Shown here in pieces: positions 17,665 to 26,989 of a stretch of DNA of 60,163 nucleotides. The notes under the pieces were generated by a model that saw only the letters and a program-made list of their open reading frames with translations, was not told the DNA's origin and searched no databases. A program made the position numbers and the translations under genes. Where the stretch lies: the NCBI GenBank assembly GCA_026415985.1, contig JAOAGA010000001.1:1-60163 (forward strand). The letters run 5' to 3'. Source of the stretch: Pseudomonadota bacterium. GTDB lineage: Bacteria; CALINM01. Every line of letters begins with the position of its first letter. Position 1 is the stretch's first letter.

Positions 17665-18963
17665 CTATTTTTCTTCAAAAACCCTTTTGAAAATAAAATC
17701 CACGTTTTTTAGATAATAATCTATATCAAAGGCACTTTCAACCTCTTTTTCTGATAATAATTTTTTTACATCTTTATCTTTTTTAATCAGTTCTTTGAAG
17801 TCAAGTCCTTCTTCCCAGCTTTTCATTGCGTTTCTCTGAACAACCTCGTAGGCGGTATCCCTTTTCATACCAGCTTCTGCGAGCATTAATAAAACTCTCT
17901 GAGAGTAAATAAGCCCCTTTGTAAGGTTTAAATTTCTGATCATATTTTCTGGATATACAATAAGATTTTTAATAAGACCGATTGTTCTGTGGATCATAAA
18001 ATCTAACAGAATTGTCGCATCAGGTCCTATAACCCTTTCGACAGAGCTGTGGCTTATATCTCTTTCATGCCAGAGGGCGACGTTTTCTAAGGCAGAAAGA
18101 GAATAGCTTCTGACAAGCCTTGACAATCCTGTAATGTTTTCTGAGAGTATGGGGTTTCTCTTATGGGGCATTGCTGAAGATCCCTTTTGTCCCTTTGAGA
18201 AAAACTCCTCTGCCTCTCTTACTTCTGTTCTCTGGAGATGTCTGATTTCTACAGCAATTTGTTCCAGTGTTCCTGCAACCACTGCTAATGTAGCAAAATA
18301 ATGGGCGTGTCTGTCTCTCTGAATAATCTGGGTAGATACAGGCTCTGGCTTAAGTCCTAATTTATTGCATACATAGTTTTCGACAAAAGGGTTAATATTA
18401 GCAAAATTACCTACCGCTCCGCTAATCTTACCGTAGCTTATGTCTTCAATAGCATCGGCCATCCTTTTTCTGTTTCTTCTCATACATTCATAAAAAAGGG
18501 CCATCTTTAATCCAAAGGTTGTTGGCTCTGCATGAATTCCGTGGGAACGACCGATAGTAGGTGTATCTTTGTACTGATAAGCCTTTTCTTTTAAAGTTAA
18601 AAGAAGCTCGTCAATGCCTTTGATAATTAGCTCTCCTGCCTGTTTTAGCTGAACCGCTAAAGATGTGTCAAGGACATCTGAAGACGTCATCCCATAGTGT
18701 AAATACCTTGAATTTTCTCCGATGTGTTCGTTTACAGAGGTCAGAAAGGCTATTACGTCGTGTTTTACTACTTTCTCAATCTCGTCAATTCTTTTAATAT
18801 CGAACTTAGCCCTTTTCTTAATCTCCCTTAATGCCCTGTCAGGGACCAATCCCAACTTGTTAAAGGCTTCTACAGCATATAACTCAATATCTAACCATAT
18901 TTTAAACCTGTTTTCTGCCTCCCAGATCTTTTTCATCTCTTCTCTGGTGTATCTTTCAATCAT
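17665..18963 (-). CDS. purB: Adenylosuccinate lyase
   Basis: PurB cleaves SAICAR and adenylosuccinate, releasing fumarate. The 432 residues match the family. Landmarks: YLHYGMTSSDVLDTSLA near residue 85, GRSHGIHAEPTTFGLK with the catalytic His, and the fumarase-superfamily signature SSAMPHKRNPILSENI carrying the catalytic Ser loop. It is cytosolic and tetrameric by family precedent. ATG 18963 follows GGAGGAAATT. It lies 14 bases after mnmG and heads the purine part of the operon. Confidence 0.97.
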   Translation of the reverse strand: MIERYTREEMKKIWEAENRFKIWLDIELYAVEAFNKLGLVPDRALREIKKRAKFDIKRIDEIEKVVKHDVIAFLTSVNEHIGENSRYLHYGMTSSDVLDTSLAVQLKQAGELIIKGIDELLLTLKEKAYQYKDTPTIGRSHGIHAEPTTFGLKMALFYECMRRNRKRMADAIEDISYGKISGAVGNFANINPFVENYVCNKLGLKPEPVSTQIIQRDRHAHYFATLAVVAGTLEQIAVEIRHLQRTEVREAEEFFSKGQKGSSAMPHKRNPILSENITGLSRLVRSYSLSALENVALWHERDISHSSVERVIGPDATILLDFMIHRTIGLIKNLIVYPENMIRNLNLTKGLIYSQRVLLMLAEAGMKRDTAYEVVQRNAMKSWEEGLDFKELIKKDKDVKKLLSEKEVESAFDIDYYLKNVDFIFKRVFEEK

Positions 18964-18977
18964 AATTTCCTCCGATA

Positions 18978-20813
18978 CTATGAAGATGTATTTTGATTTT
19001 CAGTTTTGCTATTTTTTTTTAAATATATCATCAAGAGAGAAAGGGCCGAAGGTGTAATTCCGGATATTCTTGATGCCTGTCCCAGGTTTGCAGGTTTTAT
19101 TTTACTGAGTTTTTCTCTCAGTTCGAGTGATATTCCTGAGATATTATAATCAAAATATTCGGGTATCCTGATATTTTCTAAATTTCTAAATTTTTCCAGA
19201 TCTCTTTTCTGCCTTTCTAAATATCCTTCATATCTGACCTCTACTGTTACATAGTTTAAGACATTTTCAGGCAGATCTTTGGTAAGCTCAGGAAAGTCTG
19301 AAAGGGTCTTATCTCCTCTTTTTATCAGTGTATCGAGTGTAGTAGTCTCGTTATTTATCTCATCTCTAACCTTTGTTTTTAGAATACGCTCTTTTAATTC
19401 ATTAGCTATTTCAAGCTCTTTTTTTATTTCATCCATTCTTGTTTCAGATATAAGTCCGATCTTGAAAGCCTTTTCAGAAAGTCTGTAATAGACATTGTCT
19501 TCCCTTAAAAAAAGCCGGTATTCTGCCCTTGAGGTAAAAATTCTGTAAGGTTCATCCGTTCCTTTTGTGACCAAATCATCTATCATAACACCTATATAAG
19601 ACTCTGTTCTGTCAAGAATAAGGGGGTCTTTGCCAAGAACTTTTAATCCAGCATTGATACCCGCAATTATTCCCTGTCCACCTGCTTCTTCATAGCCCGT
19701 TGTGCCGTTTATCTGTCCCGCAAAATAGAGATTTTCAATAATTTTTGATTCAAGGGTTGGCTTTAGCTGATGGGGTAATACATAATCATACTCAATGGCA
19801 TAGGCAGGTCTTAATATGACAACATTCTCTAATCCCGCAGGTGATCTGAAAATCTTTTCCTGTATCTCCGGTGGCATACTATTTCCTAAACCTGACACAT
19901 ATATTTCATCAGTGTCGGTTCCTTCCGGCTCAAGTATAACCTGATGTCTTTCTTTATCTCTGAACTTAACTACCTTATCTTCAAGAGAGGGACAGTATCT
20001 CACAGGTGTTCCGGTGATATAGCCTCCGTAGAGGGCAGATTTATCAAGGTTATCCAAAATGAGACTGTGGGTTTCTTCATTTGTGTAAGTTACATAGCAG
20101 GGGTATTCATTATATTCCAGACCTTTTGTATGACAGGAGAAATATCTTGGTTTACCATCTCCGGGTCTTATTTCTAACTTTGAAAAGTCTATGGAAGATC
20201 TTTTAAACCTTGGACCAGTGCCTGTTTTGAATCTGCCTAACTCAAATCCCAGGTCTTTCAGAGATACGGATAAGTCATTGGCAGGAAACTCACCTGCTCT
20301 GCCCGCAGGAAAGGTTTTATTCCCGATATGTATAAGTCCACCCAGAAAGGTCCCCGCAGTAATTATTACCGCCTTACCAAAAAATCTAAAACCGAAATTA
20401 TCTTCAAGGATAACTCCTTTTCCGTTTGGTATTATTTTTGTTATTAGCGCCTGCCTTATGTAGAGATTAGGTTGGTTCTCGATAAACTTTTTCATAATAA
20501 GGCTATATTTTAGTTTGTCAACCTGAGCCCTTGTAGAATGAACCGCAAGTCCTTTCGAGGTGTTCAGTGTTTTGAATTGAATGGCTGACAGGTCTGTGAC
20601 ATAACCCATCATGCCCCCCAAGGCATCAATCTCACGAACTATGTGACCTTTCCCGACACCTCCTACCGCAGGTGCACAGGGCATATGGGCGATTCGATCA
20701 AGGTTTATTGTGATGATAAGTGTTTTTAGACCCATTCTGCTAACAGCAAAGCCTGCTTCACATCCTGCGTGCCCCGCACCTATAACAATTACATCAAAGA
20801 AGTTCCCTCTGAT
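18978..20813 (-). CDS. mnmG: tRNA uridine-5-carboxymethylaminomethyl modification enzyme MnmG, probable ATC start
   Basis: MnmG (GidA) with MnmE modifies U34 of certain tRNAs, using FAD. The conserved N-terminal FAD motif FDVIVIGAGHAGCEAG is encoded upstream of the first ATG (20735), in the same frame. The open frame there contains no ATG, GTG or TTG before an in-frame TAA. ATC at 20811-20813 is preceded by AGGGGGT five bases away and is the best start, giving 611 residues, a normal length. Other landmarks: AGTFLGGLIHIG, AGQINGTTGYEEAGGQG and the C-terminal domain ending near GITPSALSLLMIYL. An indel in the source sequence is the main alternative. Confidence 0.9.
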   Translation of the reverse strand: MRGNFFDVIVIGAGHAGCEAGFAVSRMGLKTLIITINLDRIAHMPCAPAVGGVGKGHIVREIDALGGMMGYVTDLSAIQFKTLNTSKGLAVHSTRAQVDKLKYSLIMKKFIENQPNLYIRQALITKIIPNGKGVILEDNFGFRFFGKAVIITAGTFLGGLIHIGNKTFPAGRAGEFPANDLSVSLKDLGFELGRFKTGTGPRFKRSSIDFSKLEIRPGDGKPRYFSCHTKGLEYNEYPCYVTYTNEETHSLILDNLDKSALYGGYITGTPVRYCPSLEDKVVKFRDKERHQVILEPEGTDTDEIYVSGLGNSMPPEIQEKIFRSPAGLENVVILRPAYAIEYDYVLPHQLKPTLESKIIENLYFAGQINGTTGYEEAGGQGIIAGINAGLKVLGKDPLILDRTESYIGVMIDDLVTKGTDEPYRIFTSRAEYRLFLREDNVYYRLSEKAFKIGLISETRMDEIKKELEIANELKERILKTKVRDEINNETTTLDTLIKRGDKTLSDFPELTKDLPENVLNYVTVEVRYEGYLERQKRDLEKFRNLENIRIPEYFDYNISGISLELREKLSKIKPANLGQASRISGITPSALSLLMIYLKKNSKTENQNTSS

Positions 20814-20884
20814 TTTTACCCCCTGTATACTTACCCAGTTAGACGTTATTTAAAATTTCTTCTAAATTGAAGTCTGCTTGTTTC

Positions 20885-20913
20885 TTGTTAATATAATCAC
20901 TTTATTTTATAAT
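20885..20913 (+). promoter_or_regulatory. Predicted sigma-70-type promoter for the radical SAM-rimI-pyrKD operon
   Basis: TTGTTA (20885-20890) and TATAAT (20908-20913) are separated by 17 bases, with the ATG 19 bases downstream of the -10. A second TATAAT at 20892-20897 is less well placed. On the opposite strand TTACTA/TATATT, also with 17-base spacing, could serve mnmG, so the two promoters may overlap face to face. Confidence 0.5.
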
Positions 20914-20932
20914 AGTAATCGGGAAAATTGAA

Positions 20933-21844
20933 ATGAAAAATAGGCTATTTAGGGACCTTAACGGTTATCTGAAGGAAATATTCGGACAAAAGGTCTATAA
21001 GATAACAATTGACGCGGGTCTTAGCTGTCCTAACAGAGAAAATGGTTCAGGATGTATCTATTGTAACGACAGAGGATCAGGAACGGGATTATTCCGAGAA
21101 GGACTTTCTGTTAAGGAACAAATAGAGAGAGGCATAGAGGGGCTTAAAAGAAGATATAATAATGTCAATGCCTTTATTGCATACTTTCAATCCTATACAA
21201 ATACTTATGCTGATGTGAAGAGCCTTGAGAAGATATGGAGTAACGTAAGAGATTTCAGAGAAATAGTTGCTTTATCTGTAGGGACAAGACCAGACTGCGT
21301 TAATAAGGAAAATTTATCCTTATTAAATAGTTTCTCAGGGGATTACAAAATTTTTCTTGAGTTGGGTCTACAGTCAACTGATGAAAAAAACTTAAACTGG
21401 ATAAAAAGGGGACATAGTTTAGAAGATTTTGAAAAAGCCCTTGATATTGCAACTAATTTTAATTTTGATATTGTTGTCCATATAATTTTTGGATTTCCAA
21501 ATGACAATGTTCAGTCTGCCGTAGAGATGGCAAGATATCTTTCAAAAAGGCCTGTAAATGGTGTGAAGATTCATCTGCTTTATGTGTCAAAAAATGCCCC
21601 TTTAAAAAAGCTATATGAAGAAGGTCTTTATACACCCATTACAAGAGAGTTATATACAGATATGGTTGTGAGTTTTATATCCCATTTAAGAAGTGATATA
21701 GTTATCCATAGACTTACCGGTGATGCCCACAAAGGAGAGCTGATTGCACCACTCTGGTCTGCCGATAAAACCGGTATTCTTACGGAAATCAGGAATAAAC
21801 TTGTAGAAAAGGGGTTATTTCAGGGTAAGGAGATAAATATCTGA
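20933..21844 (+). CDS. Radical SAM protein, YhcC family (TIGR01212)
   Basis: The 303-residue protein opens with FGQKVYKITIDAGLSCPNRE followed by GSGCIYCND. The spacing of these cysteines (C, then G-C-x-x-C) is the modified radical SAM cluster motif of the YhcC group rather than the classic CxxxCxxC. Downstream come FQSYTNTYA, SVGTRPDCV, ELGLQSTDEKNL and HIIFGFPND, the last typical of Elp3-like radical SAM barrels. The substrate is not established. It is the first gene of a long plus-strand run, and its stop overlaps the rimI start as TGATG. Confidence 0.88.
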   Translation: MKNRLFRDLNGYLKEIFGQKVYKITIDAGLSCPNRENGSGCIYCNDRGSGTGLFREGLSVKEQIERGIEGLKRRYNNVNAFIAYFQSYTNTYADVKSLEKIWSNVRDFREIVALSVGTRPDCVNKENLSLLNSFSGDYKIFLELGLQSTDEKNLNWIKRGHSLEDFEKALDIATNFNFDIVVHIIFGFPNDNVQSAVEMARYLSKRPVNGVKIHLLYVSKNAPLKKLYEEGLYTPITRELYTDMVVSFISHLRSDIVIHRLTGDAHKGELIAPLWSADKTGILTEIRNKLVEKGLFQGKEINI

Positions 21845-22284
21845 TGGAAATATCTGTAAGAATGGCTAAGCCAGAGGATATAGATGATATTGAAAGAATT
21901 GAAAAATTATCCTTCTCCACCCCCTGGTCAAGAAATCTCCTTTTAGAGGAGTTGTTTTTTCCTCTGGGGTTTAATATGGTTCTTTCCGTCGATGGATCTA
22001 TAGAAGGTTTTGTATTAAGCTGGTTAATTAATCCTGAGGTGCATATTCTCAATTTTGCCGTTTCTCCCGCTTACAGAAACAGGGGGTTGGGAAAAATTCT
22101 TATGGAGGCCTTTATAGGAGAGACGAAGAAAAATGGTGCTACAAAAATTACTTTAGAAGTGAGGGCTAAAAATGAAGGTGCCCTAAAGTTTTACAGGTCC
22201 TTTAATTTTACCGTGAAGGGGATAAGGAGACAATATTATCAGGACACGGGCGAGGATGCCATAATTATGTGGAAAGAGTTGTAG
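21844..22284 (+). CDS. rimI: Ribosomal-protein-alanine N-acetyltransferase RimI-like GNAT
   Basis: A 146-residue GNAT acetyltransferase. The family core is visible: VRMAKPEDIDDIERIEKLSF with the RimI-like FSTPWSRNLLLEEL, the beta-4/acetyl-CoA P-loop region FAVSPAYRNRGLGKILMEAF, and LEVRAKNEGALKFYRSFNF near the end. RimI acetylates the N-terminus of ribosomal protein S18; other GNAT targets cannot be excluded. It starts inside the stop codon of the preceding gene and ends nine bases before the TTG start of pyrK. Confidence 0.88.
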   Translation: MEISVRMAKPEDIDDIERIEKLSFSTPWSRNLLLEELFFPLGFNMVLSVDGSIEGFVLSWLINPEVHILNFAVSPAYRNRGLGKILMEAFIGETKKNGATKITLEVRAKNEGALKFYRSFNFTVKGIRRQYYQDTGEDAIIMWKEL

Positions 22285-22293
22285 GAGGTAATC

Positions 22294-23046
22294 TTGAAAA
22301 GAATTAATGGGAAAATAATAGCAAGAAAGATCTTAGCAAAGGATATTTTTTTAATTTCAATAGAATTGGAAGAAGAATTTGGCAATTTTGGTCCGGGAAA
22401 CTTTATTATGCTTGGTATTAATGATTTTGAAAATATATTACCGAGACCCTTTAGTATCTACCATGCTGAAAATAAAAATATCAGATTAATAATAAAGACG
22501 GTAGGTTCTGTAACAGGAAAACTATTAAAATGCTCCTTACCCTATGAGGTATCTGTCTTAGGTCCTCTTGGCAACTCTTTTCCTTTAATTAAAGGTAACA
22601 ATTTAATAATATCAGGTGGTATCGGAATTGTGCCTCTTTTTGATTTAGTTAATAGGATAAACGTGGAATGTTTTTTTGCGGGCTTCAGAACGAAAGAGGA
22701 AATTTTTTTAGTTGAAAACATTAACAAAATCAGCAAGATCTATTTAAGTACAGATGATGGTTCCTTTGGTCATAAAGGCTTTATTACCGATTATTTGGAA
22801 GATTATCTTATTAAAAACAGGGATAGAGATTTTAATATTTTTGCCTGTGGTCCCCATCCTTTTCTTAAAAAGTTGTGGGATATCGGAAAGAGATTAGGTG
22901 TATCATCAATCTTTGCCTCTTTCGAGACCTATATGGCCTGTGGTTTTGGAGTCTGTTTGGGATGCACCGTTGAAACGCCAAAAGGTTTTGTCAAAGTTTG
23001 TAAAGATGGGCCAGTGTTCAATTTAAATGATATTTTTGGAGAATAA
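22294..23046 (+). CDS. pyrK: Dihydroorotate dehydrogenase B electron-transfer subunit PyrK
   Basis: PyrK carries FAD and a 2Fe-2S cluster and links the FMN subunit PyrD to NAD. The 250 residues contain the ferredoxin-reductase-like FAD site (GPGNFIMLGI, LPRPFSIY), the NAD-side glycine motif ISGGIGIVPLFDLV, and a C-terminal cysteine cluster CGFGVCLGC followed by VCKDGPVF for the 2Fe-2S centre. The start is TTG at 22294, preceded by GGAGGT at good spacing. It is one base from pyrD, making the class 1B heterotetramer. Confidence 0.94.
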   Translation: MKRINGKIIARKILAKDIFLISIELEEEFGNFGPGNFIMLGINDFENILPRPFSIYHAENKNIRLIIKTVGSVTGKLLKCSLPYEVSVLGPLGNSFPLIKGNNLIISGGIGIVPLFDLVNRINVECFFAGFRTKEEIFLVENINKISKIYLSTDDGSFGHKGFITDYLEDYLIKNRDRDFNIFACGPHPFLKKLWDIGKRLGVSSIFASFETYMACGFGVCLGCTVETPKGFVKVCKDGPVFNLNDIFGE

Positions 23047-23047
23047 G

Positions 23048-23953
23048 ATGGATCTTTCTGTTAACTTAGGAAATATAACTCTAAAAAATCCTTTTATGCC
23101 GGCTTCAGGAACCTTTGGCTATGGCCTTGAGTTTGCAGAATTTGGTGATTTATCACAGTTAGGTGCCATAGTAACCAAGGGGATATCCCTTAATCCGAAA
23201 AAAGGAAACAAACCACCTCGTATTTGTGAGGTGAAAGGCGGTATGATTAACTCAATTGGTTTGGAAAACGTTGGCATAGATAACTTTCAGGAAAAACTCA
23301 AAAAACTGGAAGATCTGAATACATCTATAGTATGCAACTTCTTTGGTAATACCTTTGACGAATATATCTCTGTGGCAGAAAAACTGAGTTCTTTCAGGAG
23401 GGTTGATGTCTTGGAGGTAAATATCTCCTGTCCCAATGTTAAGGAAGGAGGTATATGTTTTGGAACAGACGAGAGAATGATCTCAGAACTTATCGGAGAG
23501 ATTAGAAAAGTAATAAAAAAACCTCTGTGGGTTAAGTTAACCCCCAATGTTTCTGATATCACTAAGATTGCCATAACAGCAGAGAAGGCTGGTGCTGATG
23601 CGCTTGTTGTGGCCAATACTTACACCGCCATGTCAGTTGATATTGCAAGCAGAAGACCAAAGATTAAAAATATTTATGGCGGAATGTCCGGTCCCGCTAT
23701 AAAGCCCTTGAGTTTATATAATGTCTTTAGATGTGTTAAGTCAGTTTCAATACCCGTTATCGGATGTGGTGGTATTACAGATATATCTTCAGCACTCGAG
23801 TTTTTAATTGTAGGTGCAAGGGCTGTTCAGGTCGGCACCGCTAATTTTATAAACCCTAAGATCTTATGGAACCTTATAGATGATCTGAATGGTTATCTCT
23901 CAAGGGAAAAGATAAGTCTAATGGAGTTAATCGGTTCATTAATTACTGAATAA
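23048..23953 (+). CDS. pyrD: Dihydroorotate dehydrogenase (class 1B), catalytic subunit
   Basis: PyrD oxidises dihydroorotate to orotate with FMN. From ATG 23048, one base after the pyrK stop and preceded by GGAG, the protein has 301 residues. An in-frame upstream ATG at 23027 would lie inside pyrK. Landmarks: ASGTFGYGLEFAEFGDL, VTKGISLNPKKGNKPPRI, VNISCPNVKEGGICFG with the active-site Cys of the class 1 enzymes, WVKLTPNV, and IYGGMSGPAIKPLSL and GCGGI for FMN-phosphate binding. Confidence 0.96.
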   Translation: MDLSVNLGNITLKNPFMPASGTFGYGLEFAEFGDLSQLGAIVTKGISLNPKKGNKPPRICEVKGGMINSIGLENVGIDNFQEKLKKLEDLNTSIVCNFFGNTFDEYISVAEKLSSFRRVDVLEVNISCPNVKEGGICFGTDERMISELIGEIRKVIKKPLWVKLTPNVSDITKIAITAEKAGADALVVANTYTAMSVDIASRRPKIKNIYGGMSGPAIKPLSLYNVFRCVKSVSIPVIGCGGITDISSALEFLIVGARAVQVGTANFINPKILWNLIDDLNGYLSREKISLMELIGSLITE

Positions 23954-23961
23954 ACTTAAAT

Positions 23962-24792
23962 ATGAGATTTTTAAAATATCTGAAATTTTCTAAAAAAGTT
24001 GTTATCAACCTTTTCAGGGACAACTGTTTTCATAATGCAGCTTCTATCGCCTATTTTTCGGTTTTATCTTTTATACCAATTACCTTTTTAATAACCTCTA
24101 TAGTTGGTTTTTTTGTGAGCTCCAATCTTATGGTATCAAAAAAGATTTTTGAGATTATAACTCCCTATCTGCCAAATATAAGTTTGGATATGTGGCTTAA
24201 ATTTACAGGATGGTTTACCAAACCGAGAACCGGTCTTAACATACTGAGTCTTATTATTCTTTTTTTTACCAGCACCCTGATATTTAGTTCCGTAGACAGG
24301 GCATTAAAAGATATTTTTAAAAAAAGTGGGATAAAGAGCAGGGGGTCCCTGGAGTCCCTTTTTATTTATTTCACAATGATAGTAATGCTGGCAGGCGCAG
24401 TATTTGTATATCTTAACATCGATGTTTTAATAATGTTTTTAAAAAAACTTTCGAGAAGGGAAGAGCTGATCTTCCTGAGACCTCTTTTAAGAAAGATAGA
24501 TATATTTATTCCATTAATAACATTGTTAATTCAGATACTTACACTTTTTTTTATATTTAATCTTTTTATTGGGAAGAGTGTAAAAAAGACTTATATCTTT
24601 TATGTATCAGCTTTCGTAGTTTTTATGTGGACTATTGCGATAAAGGTCTTTAGCTGGTATGTAAACTATGTTACAAACTATAATCTTATTTACGGGTCCA
24701 TGAGTGTATTTATAATCTTGATAAGCTGGTGTTTTTATGCTTCTCTGATTTTCTTGTTAGGCGGAGAGATTCTCAAGGAACTCTCGGAATGA
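23962..24792 (+). CDS. YihY/BrkB family inner-membrane protein
   Basis: This 276-residue membrane protein opens with a basic amphipathic stretch and the family motif NAASIAYFSVLSFIPITFLI (the conserved A-Y-F/Y-x-x-L-S-x-x-P). Six hydrophobic helices can be counted, the last near YGSMSVFIILISWCFYASLIFLLGGE, a family-typical ending. YihY proteins were once called ribonuclease BN in error; their transport or envelope role is still unclear. The stop overlaps the next gene's start (ATGA). Confidence 0.88.
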   Translation: MRFLKYLKFSKKVVINLFRDNCFHNAASIAYFSVLSFIPITFLITSIVGFFVSSNLMVSKKIFEIITPYLPNISLDMWLKFTGWFTKPRTGLNILSLIILFFTSTLIFSSVDRALKDIFKKSGIKSRGSLESLFIYFTMIVMLAGAVFVYLNIDVLIMFLKKLSRREELIFLRPLLRKIDIFIPLITLLIQILTLFFIFNLFIGKSVKKTYIFYVSAFVVFMWTIAIKVFSWYVNYVTNYNLIYGSMSVFIILISWCFYASLIFLLGGEILKELSE

Positions 24793-26375
24793 AAAAAGTC
24801 ATTTTTCTGCTGATTTTTATAAGCGCCGTTCTTTTTAATACCTTTGAGGTATATTCTCAGGATATCAGAAAAATTCCTTTAGAGAGCACCCCTGTTTTTA
24901 AGCTTGCTAAGGATATGGAAAGAAGATTAATTGATCTTTTTCCTCTGTTATATCTTGAAAATAAACTGGACTCTTTGGAGGAAGGACAAAAAGAGAGAGT
25001 TATCAGTATCATAAGGGAAAAAGATCTGGGAATGTGCTTTAATCTTGAAGATGAGGTATTAAATGATTTTTGCAGGTTCTATGTCTCAATTAATCTTCTG
25101 GGAGTAGATTCTGATTTTTCTGATAATTTGCATGATCCCTTTTTGTTAGATTTAGCTAAATTAGCCAAGGCAATATCACTTTTAAAAGAGGGAGAGTTTC
25201 AGAAATCTGAAGAGTTATTTAAGGATGTTACCGATAAATCTGCAATAATTTTTTTCAGGGATTTAAGTGTCTTTTTTCAGGCAAAAAGGATTGAGGATAT
25301 AGCGGGTTTGAAAAATATTAATCTGTTGGCTAAAAAAGCTGTGGTTTTTAAAATATTAGAGAAAGATACCTCCCTGTTAAATAATATCCTAAAGCCTTAT
25401 ATAGATGAAGATTTATATAATTATTTCACTGCAGTTAATTATTTTAAAAGCGGTAACTATGTTCAGGCGGGAGAATACTTTCTTCACTCAGCAAAGGAAA
25501 AAGAAATAAAAGAAGTAGCTTTGTATAATGCGGTTTATTCCTTCTTTCTTGCCCGTAATTTTAAAAATGCAGGTGCTTTGATACCATACCTGAGTAGTTA
25601 TGATAATAAAAAGTTTACATTGCTTCTATCGTTAACAAACAATAAAAAAGACCCTTTCAATTACGATGAATATGTAAATGACAGAGATTTCTGGTACCTG
25701 TTGCGAAATCTTGTCCGGTTTCAGATTGAGAGGGAAGGGAAGATAACCTTTTTAAAAAATATAAAAATGACAGATATTAAGCAAGATGAGGAACTCTTAT
25801 TCTTTTATTGTGTAAACCTCTTAATTATTGACAGATACAGTTTAGACAGTAGATGTAAAAATTATAAGTGGAACACTCAGGAATACGGGCTTTTTTTTAA
25901 AGATATCTCAGATAATGTTTTGAACAGAAGGGAAAATATCAGAATCATTGAAAATTACAGGCTTTTCAAATACTTTCCCTTCTCAAAATATTATGGTGAC
26001 TATCTTTTTAGAAATAATAACTATGAGATGGCAAAAAATATTTATGAGGAGATTATAAGAGAAGAGAGAAAATTAAGAAGCGACTTTTTGGTTGGTATTT
26101 ATTCCGGACTGTCAAAGATTTATAAAACAACCGGTAGTAGTTTTACTGCCAAGAAAATATTAGAGGAAGGAATAAACAGACTGGATGACAAAAAGGATAT
26201 TCTTTTCATTGATTTTATCAAGATATTGATTGAGGAGGAAAACTATGAGGAGGTTATTTGGAGAGCCAAGGCTTATTTAAATGATACAGAAAATGAAGAA
26301 ATAAAAAAAGAACTTCAAAAATTTATTGAAATATGTTATGAAAGATTAGATAAATTAAAGAAAAAGGAGAAATAA
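24789..26375 (+). CDS. Exported TPR-like repeat protein of unknown function
   Basis: From ATG 24789 the protein has 528 residues and starts with the signal peptide MKKVIFLLIFISAVLFNTF, cleaved probably after EVYSQ; no lipobox is present. The mature protein is helical and carries several tetratricopeptide-like pairs, for example KAISLLKEGEFQKSEELFKD, AVNYFKSGNYVQAGEYFLHS and GDYLFRNNNYEMAKNIYEEI. The location is periplasmic by inference. It overlaps YihY at its start and shares TAATG with exbB at its end. Position directly before exbB-exbD suggests it may work with that motor as a periplasmic scaffold. Confidence 0.75.
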   Translation: MKKVIFLLIFISAVLFNTFEVYSQDIRKIPLESTPVFKLAKDMERRLIDLFPLLYLENKLDSLEEGQKERVISIIREKDLGMCFNLEDEVLNDFCRFYVSINLLGVDSDFSDNLHDPFLLDLAKLAKAISLLKEGEFQKSEELFKDVTDKSAIIFFRDLSVFFQAKRIEDIAGLKNINLLAKKAVVFKILEKDTSLLNNILKPYIDEDLYNYFTAVNYFKSGNYVQAGEYFLHSAKEKEIKEVALYNAVYSFFLARNFKNAGALIPYLSSYDNKKFTLLLSLTNNKKDPFNYDEYVNDRDFWYLLRNLVRFQIEREGKITFLKNIKMTDIKQDEELLFFYCVNLLIIDRYSLDSRCKNYKWNTQEYGLFFKDISDNVLNRRENIRIIENYRLFKYFPFSKYYGDYLFRNNNYEMAKNIYEEIIREERKLRSDFLVGIYSGLSKIYKTTGSSFTAKKILEEGINRLDDKKDILFIDFIKILIEEENYEEVIWRAKAYLNDTENEEIKKELQKFIEICYERLDKLKKKEK

Positions 26376-26989
26376 TGATACAGTTTTTTATCAAAGGCGG
26401 GGTTTTTATGTACCCCATACTATTATGTTCGGTCCTTTCGTTAGGGTTTTTTATATATAAACTAATTACTCTAAAAAGAGAAAAGGTAATACCATCAAAA
26501 TTAGTTGAAGAATCTGTTAAACTTTTTAAAGAGAAAAGGTTTGATGAGGTATACAGCTTAGCTACGAAAAATCCTTCCCCTCTGGCTAAGATACTGATGG
26601 TAATAGTTAAAAACATAGGACAAGGTAAAACCCATATAAAGGAGAGTGTTGAAGAGGTCGGGAGGATGGAAGTTATAGAGCTTGAAAGCTATGTTGATTA
26701 TATAGGGACAATAGCAGGTGTGGCAACGCTACTTGGGCTTTTAGGAACTATATCGGGGCTAATAAAAATATTTTCAATTATTGGGGTAGAACCGGTTGTG
26801 AATCCTGCAAAATTGGCGGGTGGTATATCGGAGGCACTTAACACAACAGCCTTTGGGCTGGTAGTTGCAATTCCAAGTGTTATCTTTCACAGATATCTGG
26901 ATTCAAAGGTAAATAAGCTTGTGGCTGAGATGGAGAGTATGGCAGTCACTTTAATTGACATTGCAGAGAGTGGGGAAAATGAACTTTAG
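26375..26989 (+). CDS. exbB: MotA/TolQ/ExbB proton channel protein
   Basis: A 204-residue inner-membrane protein with three predicted helices: an N-terminal one (MYPILLCSVLSLGFFIYKLI) and two in the conserved C-terminal half, seen in GTIAGVATLLGLLGTISGLI and LNTTAFGLVVAIPSVIFHRY. The GLLGT and A-L-x-T-T-A-x-G motifs are the family's proton-channel core. Together with the ExbD homologue it should form a proton-driven motor. It starts within the stop of the TPR gene and overlaps exbD by 11 bases. TolQ is the alternative assignment; no tolA, tolB, pal or tonB is visible here. Confidence 0.88.
   Translation: MIQFFIKGGVFMYPILLCSVLSLGFFIYKLITLKREKVIPSKLVEESVKLFKEKRFDEVYSLATKNPSPLAKILMVIVKNIGQGKTHIKESVEEVGRMEVIELESYVDYIGTIAGVATLLGLLGTISGLIKIFSIIGVEPVVNPAKLAGGISEALNTTAFGLVVAIPSVIFHRYLDSKVNKLVAEMESMAVTLIDIAESGENEL

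Noticed and set aside
20733-20735. ATG 20735 as the mnmG start
   Set aside because: It would remove the N-terminal FAD-binding motif, which is encoded immediately upstream in the same frame and is essential to the family.
23962-24792. Ribonuclease BN
   Set aside because: YihY/BrkB proteins were historically misnamed RNase BN; this is a six-helix membrane protein without nuclease motifs.
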